Shown here piece by piece: positions 1 through 9,381 of a stretch of 64,000 nt of DNA (positions within the stretch are counted from its first letter, which is position 1; the number at the start of each line of letters is the position of its first letter). The notes below the pieces were generated by a model. It saw only the letters and a program-made list of their open reading frames with translations, was not told where the DNA came from and searched no databases. A program made the translations under genes and the position numbers. Source of the DNA: Nostoc favosum CHAB5714 (GTDB lineage: Bacteria; Cyanobacteriota; Cyanobacteriia; Cyanobacteriales; Nostocaceae); assembly GCF_020829495.1 (NCBI RefSeq), contig NZ_JAIVFQ010000006.1, positions 1 to 64,000 on the forward strand, given 5' to 3'.

Positions 1-107
1 CTATCGTAATAAAAAATAGAGCCGTGGGGCATCCGGTTCTTAAAGCTCATCGAGTATCCGAAGCAATAGCTGGATTTGGTGAGAAGCCTACACTGTACTG
101 TACTCAG
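1..107. other. Unassigned sequence at left edge
   Basis: This stretch adjoins the broken 3' end of the GST-like gene. A plus-strand frame is open from base 3 to a stop at 114-116 and a minus-strand frame is also open, but neither peptide is recognised. A 9-bp inverted repeat (87-95 and 109-117) marks the junction with the GST reading frame. It may be the end of an insertion or a deletion junction; the window edge prevents a decision. Confidence 0.3.
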
Positions 108-488
108 TCAGTGTAGGAGTATGTCACTACGGCAGTTCATCGGCATATTCTGACGCAAATTTTGAAAACCTGAGTGCATTTCCGCACTGATTGAACGGGT
201 GAATGCCCTTGCAGCCTTATCCTCTGGCCACCATTGCAGAGTCGGAAACGTTTCAGCTAGATATTCACAAATAGCCAGAGAATCCCACACAGTTTGCGTC
301 TCGTGCAACAACACAGGTACTTTTCCTGATGGAGAGTATTGCCGAATTTTTGAGGAAGAATCTGGACTGTTGTAGAGAGGAATCCGAATTTCATTGAATT
401 CCAAACCAAATTGTTTCATCACTAGCCAAGGACGGAGTGACCAAGATGAATAATTTTTATTGCCAATTACTAAAGTTAGTTGTGTCAT
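108..488 (-). pseudogene. Glutathione S-transferase-like protein, 3'-truncated
   Basis: The product starts MTQLTLVIGNKNYSSWSLRP and carries a thioredoxin-fold GST N-terminal domain, including the SGKVPVLL segment and a following DSLAICEYLAE helix that normally bind glutathione. About 126 residues remain, against roughly 210-230 for the family. The reading frame leaves the family pattern after NMPMNCR and stops within a few codons, so most of the all-helical C-terminal domain is missing. The start at 488 is preferred over an upstream extension because the family motif begins right there and the upstream gene ends only 4 bases before it. It forms a two-gene unit with the small gene at 493-777. 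It is probably non-functional as a transferase. Confidence 0.8.
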
Positions 489-492
489 ATTT

Positions 493-777
493 TTAATACC
501 TATAAAGCTGTTCAATCCACATACACACATCAGCTTCAGAACCTGAAGAGAAAGATTTTCCTGTTGCAGGGTCGTAAGCTTGCCAATAGATATTACCGTA
601 GCGATCAACCTTTTGCCGAACTTGTAATTCGTTAGGATCTGCTAGAAGTTTTTTGACAAGATTTTCCCAGATACTATGCAGAGATTTCCAGAAGTTTGAG
701 TTGATTTTTTCCTTGAATAGCGGACTACAATTTATTCTTGTATCTTCTGTTGGTAGACACTTAATGTCATTGTTCAT
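493..777 (-). CDS. Conserved small cyanobacterial protein, function unknown
   Basis: Encodes 94 residues. The C-terminal half (RYGNIYWQAYDPATGKSF, then EADVCMWIEQLY) has the look of small proteins often seen in Nostocales genomes; no domain name can be given. It has an AGGA ribosome-binding site about 8 bases before the ATG at 777, and its stop lies 4 bases before the GST-like start, so the two are probably co-transcribed. No signal peptide or membrane segment is visible. Confidence 0.65.
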   Translation of the reverse strand: MNNDIKCLPTEDTRINCSPLFKEKINSNFWKSLHSIWENLVKKLLADPNELQVRQKVDRYGNIYWQAYDPATGKSFSSGSEADVCMWIEQLYRY

Positions 778-954
778 ATAATTATTCCTGAAAGTTGCTC
801 AGTAAATAAAACAGTAGCAACATCTCAGTTAGGAATCAAATTATGGCTTGCATACGTTGTATAAATAGGATTTATAGATATGAAAAATCACTAATACAAC
901 CTTTTTGCCACAATAAAGTCAGGATGTATATAGCCTTGTTGTCGTCAATTAACC

Positions 955-1848
955 ATGAAATTCTCCCAACTTCGAGCCATAGTTGCAGTAGCAGATCGTG
1001 GTAACTTTAGTGAAGCAGCCTTAGAATTGCAGCTTTCCCAGCCTGCGATTAGTCATGCGATCGCTACCTTAGAAGAAGAATTAGGTGTGCCTTTATTTGC
1101 CAGAGGCCGTCACGGTGCTGTGCTGACACCTGCTGGAGAGCGCATTTTGTATCATGCTCGTCAGGCTATGCAGCATCTAGAGATGATGCAACACGAAGCA
1201 AACCTGCATAAAGGATTACACGGTGGCCATGTGCGAATTGCGGCTTTTCGTAGCGTCGCCACCCATTTATTACCAAAAGCGATCGCACAATTTCATAATC
1301 AATTTCCAGAAATTGCTGTCACAATCATAGAGTGCCCTGCTTTCACCGATGTAGAACAGTGTTTGCGTGACGGACGTACCGATATTGGTATTACCTGTCT
1401 ACCAACTGGTGAAGAATTTGACACTTGGGAAATTTTTCAGGATGAGTATCTAGCTTTACTACCACCACATACCAAAATTAGCAGTCCAGAAATTACTTGG
1501 GAAGACATAGCAGCCTATCCACCTGTTTTGCTTCCTTGCACACCCTGTGAACGCATTCTTCACAACCACTTGAAGACTTTAGCAATCCCAATAAATACTG
1601 CTAGCGACATCCAAGAAGATTCCACAGTCGTTAGTATGGTGAATCAAGGATTGAGAGCAGCTATTATGCCTCGTTTAGCAGCTGTACCCATTCCCCCAAA
1701 GGTGCAGGTATACAGTTTACCTGCACCGTTAAAGAGAGTAATTGCAACTGCAATTCTATCTAATGCTCTGCATGTGCCTGCGGTGTTCACATTTTTAGAA
1801 ATGTTAAAAAAATTTGATTTTTATAGTTTAGCTAAATCCACTTATTAA
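955..1848 (+). CDS. LysR-family transcriptional regulator
   Basis: Encodes 297 residues, the usual LysR length. Residues 1-60 form the winged helix-turn-helix (MKFSQLRAIVAVADRGNFSE, then SQPAISHAIATLEEELGVPLF), and residues about 90-290 form the periplasmic-binding-protein-like effector domain. The gene stands alone and is transcribed divergently from the GST/small-protein pair, 178 bases away, so that pair is the natural first candidate target. The inducer is not predictable from sequence. Confidence 0.93.
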   Translation: MKFSQLRAIVAVADRGNFSEAALELQLSQPAISHAIATLEEELGVPLFARGRHGAVLTPAGERILYHARQAMQHLEMMQHEANLHKGLHGGHVRIAAFRSVATHLLPKAIAQFHNQFPEIAVTIIECPAFTDVEQCLRDGRTDIGITCLPTGEEFDTWEIFQDEYLALLPPHTKISSPEITWEDIAAYPPVLLPCTPCERILHNHLKTLAIPINTASDIQEDSTVVSMVNQGLRAAIMPRLAAVPIPPKVQVYSLPAPLKRVIATAILSNALHVPAVFTFLEMLKKFDFYSLAKSTY

Positions 1849-2109
1849 TAATAAAGAATTAAGTTAAGCGACTGCCGTAAGACTTCCAATCGTTCGGGCT
1901 TAGTACAGCATTTCATTAATTCGTAGCGAATTAAATTTGGTAATACCCTGCAATGTTAATGCCTCAGCCGCATTAAAAACGCTACGCTTTTACGCAAAAC
2001 TAAATTTAGCCATATTATTTTTTCTCTCCCTCTGCGCCTCTGCGGTTCGTTCAATATATCTTGCAACTGTTTAATCTCCCGCTAATAAATTTCACAGGCT
2101 AATAGCTTA

Positions 2110-2189
2110 AGTCTACTTCAGTAGACTAAAACCCTTACTTAGTCTTCTTTAGAAGACTTTACCTATTATCCTCAGAATTGATTCTGAGG
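2110..2189. repeat. Modular hairpin repeat (three palindromes)
   Basis: Three consecutive perfect palindromes occur at 2110-2127 (AGTCTACT stem), 2141-2158 (AGTCTTCT stem) and 2170-2189 (CTCAGAAT stem). Equivalent arrays with different stem sequences occur at about 3480, 19746, 52146, 56793 and 56974. The rest of the 1849-2260 intergenic region holds a copy of the CTCTGCGCCTCTGCGG dispersed repeat near 2030 and no gene. Confidence 0.8.
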
Positions 2190-2260
2190 CGTTTTTTAGG
2201 ACTGCTGCACGTCTACATTAAAAACCTTACAATCAACTGTAGAGGAGTTTGACATAAGTA

Positions 2261-3016
2261 ATGAACAATACTATCCCCGCCATTATTTTTGACAATATCG
2301 AAAAAAACTTTGGTTCCCTAAAAGTTCTTAAAGGAATCACCGGCGAAATCAACCGGGGAGAAGTCGTTGCAGTTATCGGTTCCTCCGGCTGTGGTAAAAG
2401 TACTCTACTACGCTGCTTCAACCGCCTAGAAACCATTGACAAAGGACGTTTAATAATCAACGGAGTTAACTTATCCCGGCCCACTCTCAACTATAGCCAA
2501 CTGCGGCAACTACGAACACAAGTAGGTATGGTTTTTCAACAGTTCAACCTATTTCCTCATCTGAGCGTCTTAGAAAATATGACACTTGCACCGCGTAAAG
2601 TCTTGGGAAAAACACCGAAGGAAAGTGCCCAACTAGCAAGGTTATATCTCGAAAAAGTTGGCTTATCTGACAAAGCCTCTGCTTATCCCGAACAACTTTC
2701 TGGCGGACAAAAGCAACGAGTAGCGATCGCTCGTAGTCTATGTATGAATCCCCAAATCATGCTATTTGACGAACCCACCAGCGCCCTAGATCCTGAACTC
2801 GTCGGCGAAGTTTTGCAAGTGATGCAACAATTGGCATCAGAAGGAATGACAATGGTGGTTGTCACCCATGAAATGCAATTTGCAAAAGAAGTAGCCCATC
2901 AGGTGATATTTTTAGACAAAGGTATTGTGACAGAACAAGGCCCAGCTTATGAAGTGCTGACCAATCCCCAAAGCGATCGCCTACGTATTTTCCTCAGTCG
3001 CCTCAACGTTAGATAG
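2261..3016 (+). CDS. Polar amino acid-type ABC transporter ATPase (GlnQ-like)
   Basis: Encodes 251 residues with a complete ABC nucleotide-binding domain: Walker A GSSGCGKST (residues 40-48), Q-loop in VFQQFNLFPH, signature LSGGQ, Walker B IMLFDEPTSALD and the switch histidine in VVVTHEM. The closest look is to GlnQ/HisP-type amino acid importers. Start at 2261 follows an AGAGGAG ribosome-binding site. No permease or solute-binding gene lies next to it, so it must pair with membrane components encoded elsewhere; the exact substrate is open. Confidence 0.9.
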   Translation: MNNTIPAIIFDNIEKNFGSLKVLKGITGEINRGEVVAVIGSSGCGKSTLLRCFNRLETIDKGRLIINGVNLSRPTLNYSQLRQLRTQVGMVFQQFNLFPHLSVLENMTLAPRKVLGKTPKESAQLARLYLEKVGLSDKASAYPEQLSGGQKQRVAIARSLCMNPQIMLFDEPTSALDPELVGEVLQVMQQLASEGMTMVVVTHEMQFAKEVAHQVIFLDKGIVTEQGPAYEVLTNPQSDRLRIFLSRLNVR

Positions 3017-3060
3017 TTAGGAGTTAGGAGTGAGGAGTTGTAAATTAAAGGTTTTTTCAT

Positions 3061-3095
3061 AACTCATAACTCATAACTCATAACTCATAACTCAT
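3061..3095. repeat. Heptamer tandem repeat, five copies of AACTCAT
   Basis: Five exact heptamers run up to the stop codon of the minus-strand gene at 3095. This is the short tandemly repeated repetitive (STRR) class of heterocystous cyanobacteria. Related heptamer runs occur near 16627, 18162, 26838, 49822 and 57590. Confidence 0.9.
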
Positions 3096-3301
3096 TAAAG
3101 ATACTCACGCAAGAAATCAAAGGGATCATCTTCCCAACAAGGTTCAGGTATCAGCCAAAACAAACTCCTGTTGATGTCGGCTTCAATTTCATCACCGTCG
3201 TCTCTATCAAATAGTTCTATCAAAGCTGTCCAATCACGTTCTCTCAGAGACGTTAACGATGGGGCATATACCTGGAGATTATTTAAGTAATTCACGCGCA
3301 A
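3095..3301 (-). CDS. Small acidic protein, function unknown
   Basis: A frame of 68 residues that is acidic (DRDDGDEIEADIN, then WEDDPFDFLREYL) and has no membrane segment. There is no ATG at the front; TTG at 3301 or GTG at 3295 would serve. Composition and the ordered acidic C-terminus look like a real small protein, but no family is recognised and the start is uncertain. It ends exactly at the heptamer repeat. Confidence 0.5.
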   Translation of the reverse strand: MRVNYLNNLQVYAPSLTSLRERDWTALIELFDRDDGDEIEADINRSLFWLIPEPCWEDDPFDFLREYL

Positions 3302-3458
3302 AGTTGTGCTTGAGTGCCGTAAAAATTTAGTAGATAAATTTGTAAATAATCAAATTTTTGCTTTGACAACCTTAGTTAAATAGTTATTTTCATACTATTA
3401 AATATAGGCTACTCTCATCCAGGGCTATTTCATTCTCATCTAGCCCGCCTCAGAATAA

Positions 3459-3575
3459 ATTCACCTCTCTTATAGCGAAAGTCATCTAAAGATGACTGAG
3501 GAAAGGTTCTAGTCCGTTAAAACGGACTTTAGCTAAAAGCCAAAGAACTTTAGTTCTGGGCGGTTTATGTATAGA
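3459..3575. repeat. Modular hairpin repeat
   Basis: Palindromes AGTCATCT-AA-AGATGACT (3480-3497) and AGTCCGTT-AA-AACGGACT (3511-3528) are followed by an AGAAC/GTTCT hairpin near 3546-3565. This is the same architecture as the element at 2110 but with other stems. The remainder of the 3302-3657 gap shows no gene. Confidence 0.8.
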
Positions 3576-3657
3576 ATGAAATAGCCCTAACTCTCATCAG
3601 TGTCTCACAATTTAAATAGGACTACTATAGTATTTATTACATAATTACAAGCTGAAT

Positions 3658-4338
3658 TTACTCAGACCGGAAAAATCCTTGAGGCTGCGACTCGACTAAT
3701 TCCACACCAAAGACTTCAGCAAAGGACTGTGCTACATAAAAACGCACTTCTTCGCAGGTGATACCTGGAATCCATTCGGCTAAACTGCCTACAGGTTTAT
3801 CAGAAATACCGCAGGGTACAATGCGCTCAAAGCCTGTCATATCTGGACAAACATTTAATGCAAAGCCGTGCATGGTAATCCAACGACTGACTTTAATACC
3901 AATAGCCGCAACTTTTCGCCCTTGTAACCAAACGCCAGTAAAAGCCGGAATTCTTTCTCCCTGCAACCCATAAACTGCCAATATGCGAATTATGACTTCT
4001 TCGAGTTGGCGTAAATACCAATGGAGGTCTTTACGATAACGTTGCAGATTTAAAATTGGATACCCCACTAGTTGACCGGGACAATGGTAAGTAACCTCGC
4101 CACCCCGTTCAACTCGATGCACATCATATAGACCTTTGTCAATATCAAATTTGAGAAAATCTGAGTTGCTTCCTTGTCCCAGAGTGTAGATGGGTGGATG
4201 TTCTAGCAAAATTAATACGTCGTCTAGACTGGGGTTATGGATACGCTCAGTCAGGAGCGATCGCTGCCATCCATGAGCTTCTAAGTAAGGCATTAATCCT
4301 TGGTTATACAACAAACAACGGTTTTTGTGTGTTTTCAT
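3658..4338 (-). CDS. lipB: Octanoyltransferase LipB
   Basis: Transfers octanoyl groups from acyl carrier protein to lipoyl domains, the first step of lipoate synthesis. Family motifs are clear: [19 protein letters not shown], then the catalytic lysine in [10 protein letters not shown] and the catalytic cysteine in [15 protein letters not shown]. From ATG 4338 the product is 226 residues, normal for LipB. An upstream ATG at 4368 adds ten residues without family support, so 4338 is preferred. No lipA or pyruvate dehydrogenase gene is adjacent. Confidence 0.93.
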   Translation of the reverse strand: MKTHKNRCLLYNQGLMPYLEAHGWQRSLLTERIHNPSLDDVLILLEHPPIYTLGQGSNSDFLKFDIDKGLYDVHRVERGGEVTYHCPGQLVGYPILNLQRYRKDLHWYLRQLEEVIIRILAVYGLQGERIPAFTGVWLQGRKVAAIGIKVSRWITMHGFALNVCPDMTGFERIVPCGISDKPVGSLAEWIPGITCEEVRFYVAQSFAEVFGVELVESQPQGFFRSE

Positions 4339-4368
4339 ACTATGGATTATGCCAAAAATCAACTGCAT

Positions 4369-4970
4369 TAAGCGCTAAATATATTTCAAATTACAGAATT
4401 GGAATCAAAAAATGTCAAGATTTGCAAAGGATTTTAAAGGAAAGTCAAGGGAACATGCATTAGAAAATACAAAGTGCTAGCTTGAATATACAACCTCAAT
4501 AATAGGTTTTTAGGAGGAATTCTCTGCAATAAGCATCATGCCAAGACGATAAAGACGAATGTACTGGCTGATGACTCTCATAACATTAGTTTGCATTTAA
4601 AACAGAATCAAATTTCCACAAAGGCTTGTATTATTAAACAACAGCAAGCAAACTTCAACCGAACACAGAAGGAGCAACTATCAACAGTTCTGTAAGCGTT
4701 GTTTTAACACAGAAGACAGTTACAGGAGCTACTGCTCAAATTTCCTCACCAAAGAATTCTAGGTGGATATCCAATTGGATATCAGCGCAGAGATGAGGAG
4801 TAAAATCAAGGGTATAATGAGCAAAAGCCTAGATGCAGTAAGTTTAGAAAAGCTTACCAGCAGTACATAGAAAGAGTTCACAATTTGTTTTGGCGGGAGT
4901 AATAGACTTACCGCAATTTCTTTTCATACAAAGCAAATTCACACATTAAATATTCAGTGGGAGAGTTTAC
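4369..4970 (+). promoter_or_regulatory. Long upstream region of hpf/lrtA
   Basis: About 600 bases without a supported gene lie between the divergently read lipB and hpf. LrtA-type genes in cyanobacteria are known for a long untranslated leader that contributes to light-repressed transcript stability; the length here is compatible with that. No riboswitch class is recognised. The GGGAGAG ribosome-binding site sits just before the hpf ATG. Confidence 0.4.
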
Positions 4971-5615
4971 ATGAAGCTTGTCATCCACGGCAAAAATATT
5001 GAAATCACCGATGCGATTCGGGAATATGTACATCAAAAGATTGAAAAAGCAGTTAGTCACTTCCAGAGCATTACAAATGAAGTAGATGTGCATCTTAGCG
5101 TAGCCCGTAATCCTCGAATTAATACAAGACAAGCGGCTGAAGTAACTATTTATGCTAATGGTAACGTTATCCGTGCTGAGGAAAGCAGCGAAAACCTCTA
5201 TGCCAGCATTGACTTAGTTGCAGATAAAATTGCCCGTCAACTGCGGAAATACAAAGAACGGCGTCAAGACCAGAAAACTCAGTCCCAACCAGAAGAAGTA
5301 GTTGTTGTAGAGTCGGTAGTTACAGATTTAATTGGCGATCGCACCCCCGAATTACCCAACGAAGTCGTTCGCACGAAATATTTTTCCATGCCGCCGATGA
5401 CTCTTGCAGAAGCCCTGGAACAACTGCAACTCGTAGGGCACGACTTTTATATGTTCCGCAATTCTGAAACTGGAGAGATTAATGTAATTTATGAACGCAA
5501 CCACGGCGGTTATGGTGTGATCCATCCCCGCAATGGTAACGGTCATACTAACGGCAAGAATGGGAAGTCAACCCAGGCTAATATTGTCATGCCGGAAAAG
5601 TTGCATTCTAAATAA
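4971..5615 (+). CDS. hpf: Ribosome hibernation-promoting factor, long form (LrtA)
   Basis: Encodes 214 residues with two domains. The N-terminal S30AE/HPF fold (residues 1-100, including [21 protein letters not shown]) binds the 30S decoding centre. The C-terminal dimerisation domain (about 132-190, [19 protein letters not shown], then [12 protein letters not shown]) is the one that drives 100S ribosome formation in long HPFs. Cyanobacterial members are called LrtA, light-repressed transcript. A GGGAGAG ribosome-binding site supports the ATG at 4971. It is transcribed alone. Confidence 0.95.
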   Translation: MKLVIHGKNIEITDAIREYVHQKIEKAVSHFQSITNEVDVHLSVARNPRINTRQAAEVTIYANGNVIRAEESSENLYASIDLVADKIARQLRKYKERRQDQKTQSQPEEVVVVESVVTDLIGDRTPELPNEVVRTKYFSMPPMTLAEALEQLQLVGHDFYMFRNSETGEINVIYERNHGGYGVIHPRNGNGHTNGKNGKSTQANIVMPEKLHSK

Positions 5616-5699
5616 GGGAATGGGGCATGGGGCATGGGGAATGGGGAGATGAGGGAGAAAGAACCAATGCCCAATGCCCAATGCCCAATGCCCATTTCC

Positions 5700-6158
5700 C
5701 TATTTCGCAATCTGTTGCAAAGTTTTCAGCGCTTCCTCAACATGACCTTTAAAGTTAAACATTGAATCAAAGACGTATTGCACAACTCCCTGTTGGTCAA
5801 TAACGTAAGTAACGCGACCAGGGAATAAGCCAAAGGCTGCTGTTGCGCCATATAGCTTCCGTACTTGGTCGCCTTTGTCAGTTAACAGGGTAAAAGGTAG
5901 ATTATATTTCGCAGCAAATTTTTGGTGAGATTCGCTGGAGTCAGCACTCACGCCGACAATTTCAGCGCCAGCGTTTTTAAACACTTCATACTGATCGCGA
6001 AAGGCGCAGGATTCAGCCGTACATCCGGGTGTGTCGTCCTTGGGGTAAAAATATAGGACAACAGCTTTTTTGCCGCGAAAATCTTGGAGGCTAATTGTTG
6101 AGCCGTTTTGAGCGGGTAAAGTGAAATTAGGAGCGGTATCTCCAACTTTAATTGGCAT
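5700..6158 (-). CDS. prxQ: Peroxiredoxin Q / BCP
   Basis: A thiol peroxidase of 152 residues. The peroxidatic cysteine is C46 in [13 protein letters not shown], and the resolving cysteine C51 lies five residues on, the spacing that defines atypical two-cysteine PrxQ/BCP enzymes. It reduces hydroperoxides with thioredoxin as donor. It is monocistronic and faces away from the acyltransferase gene at 6277. Between it and hpf lies a run of GCCCAAT and ATGGGG-type simple repeats. Confidence 0.95.
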   Translation of the reverse strand: MPIKVGDTAPNFTLPAQNGSTISLQDFRGKKAVVLYFYPKDDTPGCTAESCAFRDQYEVFKNAGAEIVGVSADSSESHQKFAAKYNLPFTLLTDKGDQVRKLYGATAAFGLFPGRVTYVIDQQGVVQYVFDSMFNFKGHVEEALKTLQQIAK

Positions 6159-6276
6159 AGCGAGTGATGGTAATTACTTAACAAAATTTTACCTTGTATC
6201 CAAGTCTATAAATTTTGCTTGATTACCTGCATCAAGCGGGGTAGCTTGGATACTCAGCTAACATAAAATTCCGCCT

Positions 6277-7401
6277 ATGCGCCTGACTTCACTAGATGTT
6301 TTTCGCGGCATTACCATCGCTGTGATGATTCTCGTCAATATGGCGGGAGTCGCAGATGATGTATATTCTCCCTTAGCCCACGCCGATTGGCACGGTTGCA
6401 CACCAACTGACTTGGTATTCCCTTTCTTTCTGTTTATTGTTGGTGTAGCGATGACTTTCTCGCTGTCAAAGTACACCGAAGGTAATACAACCTCAGCTAT
6501 TTACTGGCGCATCTTACGCCGCGCCGCCATTCTCTTTGCCTTGGGATTGCTACTAAATGGCTTTTGGAATCAAGGTATTTGGACTTTTGATTTGAGTACT
6601 ATCCGCATTATGGGAGTGTTGCAGCGCATCAGCATTACCTATCTGCTGGCTTCCTTAATAGTTCTCAACCTTCCGCGTAAAGGTCAATGGATACTGGCAG
6701 CAGTGCTACTCATCGGCTACTGGCTAACAATGATGTATGTAGCAGTACCCGATTTTGGCGCAGGAGTTCTGACGCAAGAAGGTAATTTCGGCGCTTATGT
6801 TGACCGTTTGATTATTCCCAAAGCACATCTATATAAAGGTGATGGTTTCAACTTTATGGGAGATCCAGAGGGACTGTTCAGTACTATTCCCGCGATAGTA
6901 AGTGTCCTCGCTGGCTACTTCACTGGTCAATGGATACGCAGTCAACCTGTCAAGTCACGCACAAGTATCGGGTTAGCATTATTTGGAGTTGGTTGTTTAA
7001 TTATCGGTTGGGCGTGGGGGTGGACATTCCCCATCAACAAAAAGCTGTGGACAAGTTCTTATGTAATCTTTACTAGTGGTTGGGCGTTACTTTTGCTAGC
7101 AGCTTGTTATGAATTAATCGAAGTCCGGCTGAATCGTCGCTGGAGTAAACCTTTTGAAATTATGGGCTTAAATGCGATCGCACTTTTCGTTCCATCCGTT
7201 TTGTTGATTAAAATCTTAGTCAGAACCACTATCGGCACAGGCAAAGATGCTCCCAGTACTTACAATTGGATTTACCAGAATTTTTTCGTATCTTGGGCGG
7301 GAGTTTTGAATGGTTCCCTGTTTTTCGCCATAGTCACCGTGTTGTTGTGGTGGGCTGTTGGTGTTCTGATGTATCGCCAACGCTGGTTTCTCAAAGTGTA
7401 A
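6277..7401 (+). CDS. Membrane acyltransferase, HGSNAT/DUF5009-like
   Basis: Encodes 374 residues with about ten hydrophobic segments. It opens MRLTSLDVFRGITIAVMILV, the family signature in which the first helix carries SLDVFRG, and has HADWHGCTPTDLVFPFFLF, whose histidine corresponds to the acetyl-accepting region of heparan-alpha-glucosaminide N-acetyltransferases. It probably transfers an acyl group across the inner membrane to a sugar; the acceptor is unknown. It is followed 70 bases later by the CAP-domain gene, though no functional link is evident. Confidence 0.85.
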   Translation: MRLTSLDVFRGITIAVMILVNMAGVADDVYSPLAHADWHGCTPTDLVFPFFLFIVGVAMTFSLSKYTEGNTTSAIYWRILRRAAILFALGLLLNGFWNQGIWTFDLSTIRIMGVLQRISITYLLASLIVLNLPRKGQWILAAVLLIGYWLTMMYVAVPDFGAGVLTQEGNFGAYVDRLIIPKAHLYKGDGFNFMGDPEGLFSTIPAIVSVLAGYFTGQWIRSQPVKSRTSIGLALFGVGCLIIGWAWGWTFPINKKLWTSSYVIFTSGWALLLLAACYELIEVRLNRRWSKPFEIMGLNAIALFVPSVLLIKILVRTTIGTGKDAPSTYNWIYQNFFVSWAGVLNGSLFFAIVTVLLWWAVGVLMYRQRWFLKV

Positions 7402-7471
7402 ATTTGCGTAAGTCCTAATTTTGTCTAATTCACTCAAACTATTAATCCATAGAAAAATTGTGAGGTAATGG

Positions 7472-8173
7472 ATGCGTCGCATGAAATTTTGGGTGTTTTT
7501 GCCAATTGCGTTGATATTTTGCTGCTCAGATCAACTGTTTCAATCTAACCCATCTGTAGCCTACTCTAACCCAGCAGTAGTTCCACAAACTAGTCCGACT
7601 TTATCAAAAGTGAGTTACCTTTCATCGTTGGAACAAGAGGTAATTGTTGAAACAAATAAGGTACGAACAAATCCCAAATCATACCTCCCGATTCTAGAAA
7701 ACTATAGAAAGCGCTTTGAGGGAAACCTGGTAAACGTTTCTAATAATACCTATTGGCAAACTCAAGAAGGAGTCAAAGCAGTTGATGAGGCGATCGCATT
7801 TTTGAAATCAGCACCTCCTGTGGGAGCATTGAGTCCATCTAAGGGTATGTCTTTAGGAGCAAAAGACCATGTTAAAGACCAAGGCCCAAAAGGTGCTACA
7901 GGTCATAATGGTAGCGATGGTAGCAACCCCTTTACTCGCATCAACCGCTATGGTAAATGGCAAACAACCGCAGGCGAAAATATCACTTATGGCTTCAACA
8001 CTGCTGAAGATATTGTCATGCAATTAATTATTGATGATGGTGTGCGCGATCGCAGTCATAGAAAAAACATTTTTAACGGCGCTTTTAAAGTGTCTGGTGT
8101 TGCTTATGGAATTCACAAATCATATAGAACAATTTGTGTAATTAACTACGCTGGTGGGTATAGGGATAAATAA
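7472..8173 (+). CDS. CAP-domain (SCP/PR-1) secreted protein, copy 1
   Basis: Encodes 233 residues: an N-terminal signal (residues 1-18, [13 protein letters not shown]) followed by a low-complexity linker and a CAP domain (about 55-230) with the expected [15 protein letters not shown] helix, [10 protein letters not shown] histidine and [14 protein letters not shown], then AGENITYG. The lipobox is imperfect because cysteine replaces the small residue before the candidate lipidated cysteine. The product is exported; CAP proteins bind lipids or peptides or act as proteases, and the role here is unknown. It is a tandem paralogue of the gene at 8526. Confidence 0.88.
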   Translation: MRRMKFWVFLPIALIFCCSDQLFQSNPSVAYSNPAVVPQTSPTLSKVSYLSSLEQEVIVETNKVRTNPKSYLPILENYRKRFEGNLVNVSNNTYWQTQEGVKAVDEAIAFLKSAPPVGALSPSKGMSLGAKDHVKDQGPKGATGHNGSDGSNPFTRINRYGKWQTTAGENITYGFNTAEDIVMQLIIDDGVRDRSHRKNIFNGAFKVSGVAYGIHKSYRTICVINYAGGYRDK

Positions 8174-8318
8174 TTTGAGTTAGGAAGTGGGGACAAATAC
8201 CGAAGGTTCTGAATTATTGTACTTAAAAGCAGGCGTAATAAAGTAAAAATATTTTTTGTCCTTTACGTTACAATGTTAACTAGGTTACAACAGGTATTAA
8301 GTAATCCTTTTTGAACAC

Positions 8319-8492
8319 TCAAGGAACAAAGACGAGCGCAGCGTTATCTATACTCTTGATCAACTCATTTCCGTTCTTCTTAAGGAGCTGATCGAAGTTC
8401 TGATGTGTAACAGCCGCTTCTAAAATTCCGAATAAAGAAGTGTCTACAAACTTCTCTGTGTGTTGAAAATTATTATTTTTTCTAATTCACTA
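8319..8492 (-). pseudogene. Unrecognised gene remnant between the CAP genes
   Basis: A minus-strand frame without a start codon is open for about 57 codons and ends at a TGA at 8319-8321. The peptide includes SLFGILEAAVTHQNFDQLLK and ends DNAALVFVP, which reads like real protein rather than noise. It is probably the C-terminal remnant of a deleted gene; the family is not recognised. The rest of the 8174-8525 gap is AT-rich leader sequence. Confidence 0.3.
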
Positions 8493-8525
8493 AATTAATC
8501 CATAGAAAAAATTGTGAGGTAATGA

Positions 8526-9233
8526 ATGCATCGCATTAAATTTTGGGTACTTTTGCCAGTTGCCCTGATTTTCGGCTGCTCAAATCAACTGTTTCAATCT
8601 AGCCCGTCTGTGGCAAACTCTAACCCAGCAGTAGTTCAACCAACGAGTCCAACTTTATTAGCAAAGGCAAGTTATCTTTCACCACTGGAACAACAGGTAA
8701 TTGTTGAAACAAATAAGGTACGAACAAATCCCAAGTCATATCTCCCGATTTTGGAAAACTATAAAAAGCGCTTCCAGGGGAACCGAGTCAAAATTTCTAA
8801 TAATACCTATTTGCGAACTCAAGAAGGAGTCAAAGCAGTTGATGAGGCGATCGCATTTTTGAAATCAGCACGTCCTGTAGGGGCGTTGAGTGCATCTAAA
8901 GGTATGTCTTTAGGAGCAAGAGACCATGTTAAAGACCAAGGCCCAAAAGGTGCTACAGGTCATAATGGTAGCGATGGTAGCAACCCCTTTACTCGCATCA
9001 ACCGCTATGGTAAATGGCAAACAACCGCAGGCGAAAATATCAGCTATGGCCCAAACACCGCCCAAGATATTGTCATGCAATTAATTATTGATGATGGTGT
9101 GCGCGATCGCGGTCATAGAACAAACATTTTTAACGGCGCTTTTAAAGTGTCTGGTGTTGCTTATGGAACCCACAAATCATATAGAACAATTTGTGTAATT
9201 GATTACGCTGGTGGGTATCAGGAAAAAACGTAA
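8526..9233 (+). CDS. CAP-domain (SCP/PR-1) lipoprotein, copy 2
   Basis: Encodes 235 residues, by eye more than 80 percent identical to the protein at 7472, including all CAP motifs ([22 protein letters not shown], then [10 protein letters not shown]). Here the lipobox is better, LIFGC at residues 14-18, so lipidation is more likely. The 30-odd bases before both starts are also conserved (TTAATCCATAGAAAAA, then TTGTGAGGTAATG), showing that the duplication unit included the translation start region. A hairpin terminator follows at 9260. Confidence 0.88.
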   Translation: MHRIKFWVLLPVALIFGCSNQLFQSSPSVANSNPAVVQPTSPTLLAKASYLSPLEQQVIVETNKVRTNPKSYLPILENYKKRFQGNRVKISNNTYLRTQEGVKAVDEAIAFLKSARPVGALSASKGMSLGARDHVKDQGPKGATGHNGSDGSNPFTRINRYGKWQTTAGENISYGPNTAQDIVMQLIIDDGVRDRGHRTNIFNGAFKVSGVAYGTHKSYRTICVIDYAGGYQEKT

Positions 9234-9259
9234 ACGTGAGTTCCACTAACCTCTCCCTG

Positions 9260-9279
9260 CTTTGAACTTTAGTTCAAAG
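9260..9279 (+). terminator. Hairpin after CAP copy 2
   Basis: A perfect 9-bp stem CTTTGAACT/AGTTCAAAG with a two-base loop lies 26 bases after the stop. No T-run follows directly, so it may stabilise the 3' end rather than terminate alone. Confidence 0.5.
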
Positions 9280-9335
9280 TATACAGTGTAAGCCTGTGGA
9301 CGTATCTAAACAGAAGATAACCAATCATCCTAAAG

Positions 9336-9367
9336 AAGACGGTTGAAACAGGAATCCCCGTCTTTTT
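9336..9367 (+). terminator. Rho-independent-type terminator
   Basis: An AAGACGG/CCGTCTT stem is followed by TTTTT on the plus strand. It separates the CAP genes from the convergent PadR gene at 9382. Confidence 0.65.
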
Positions 9368-9381
9368 AGTGCTAGGGAGTG

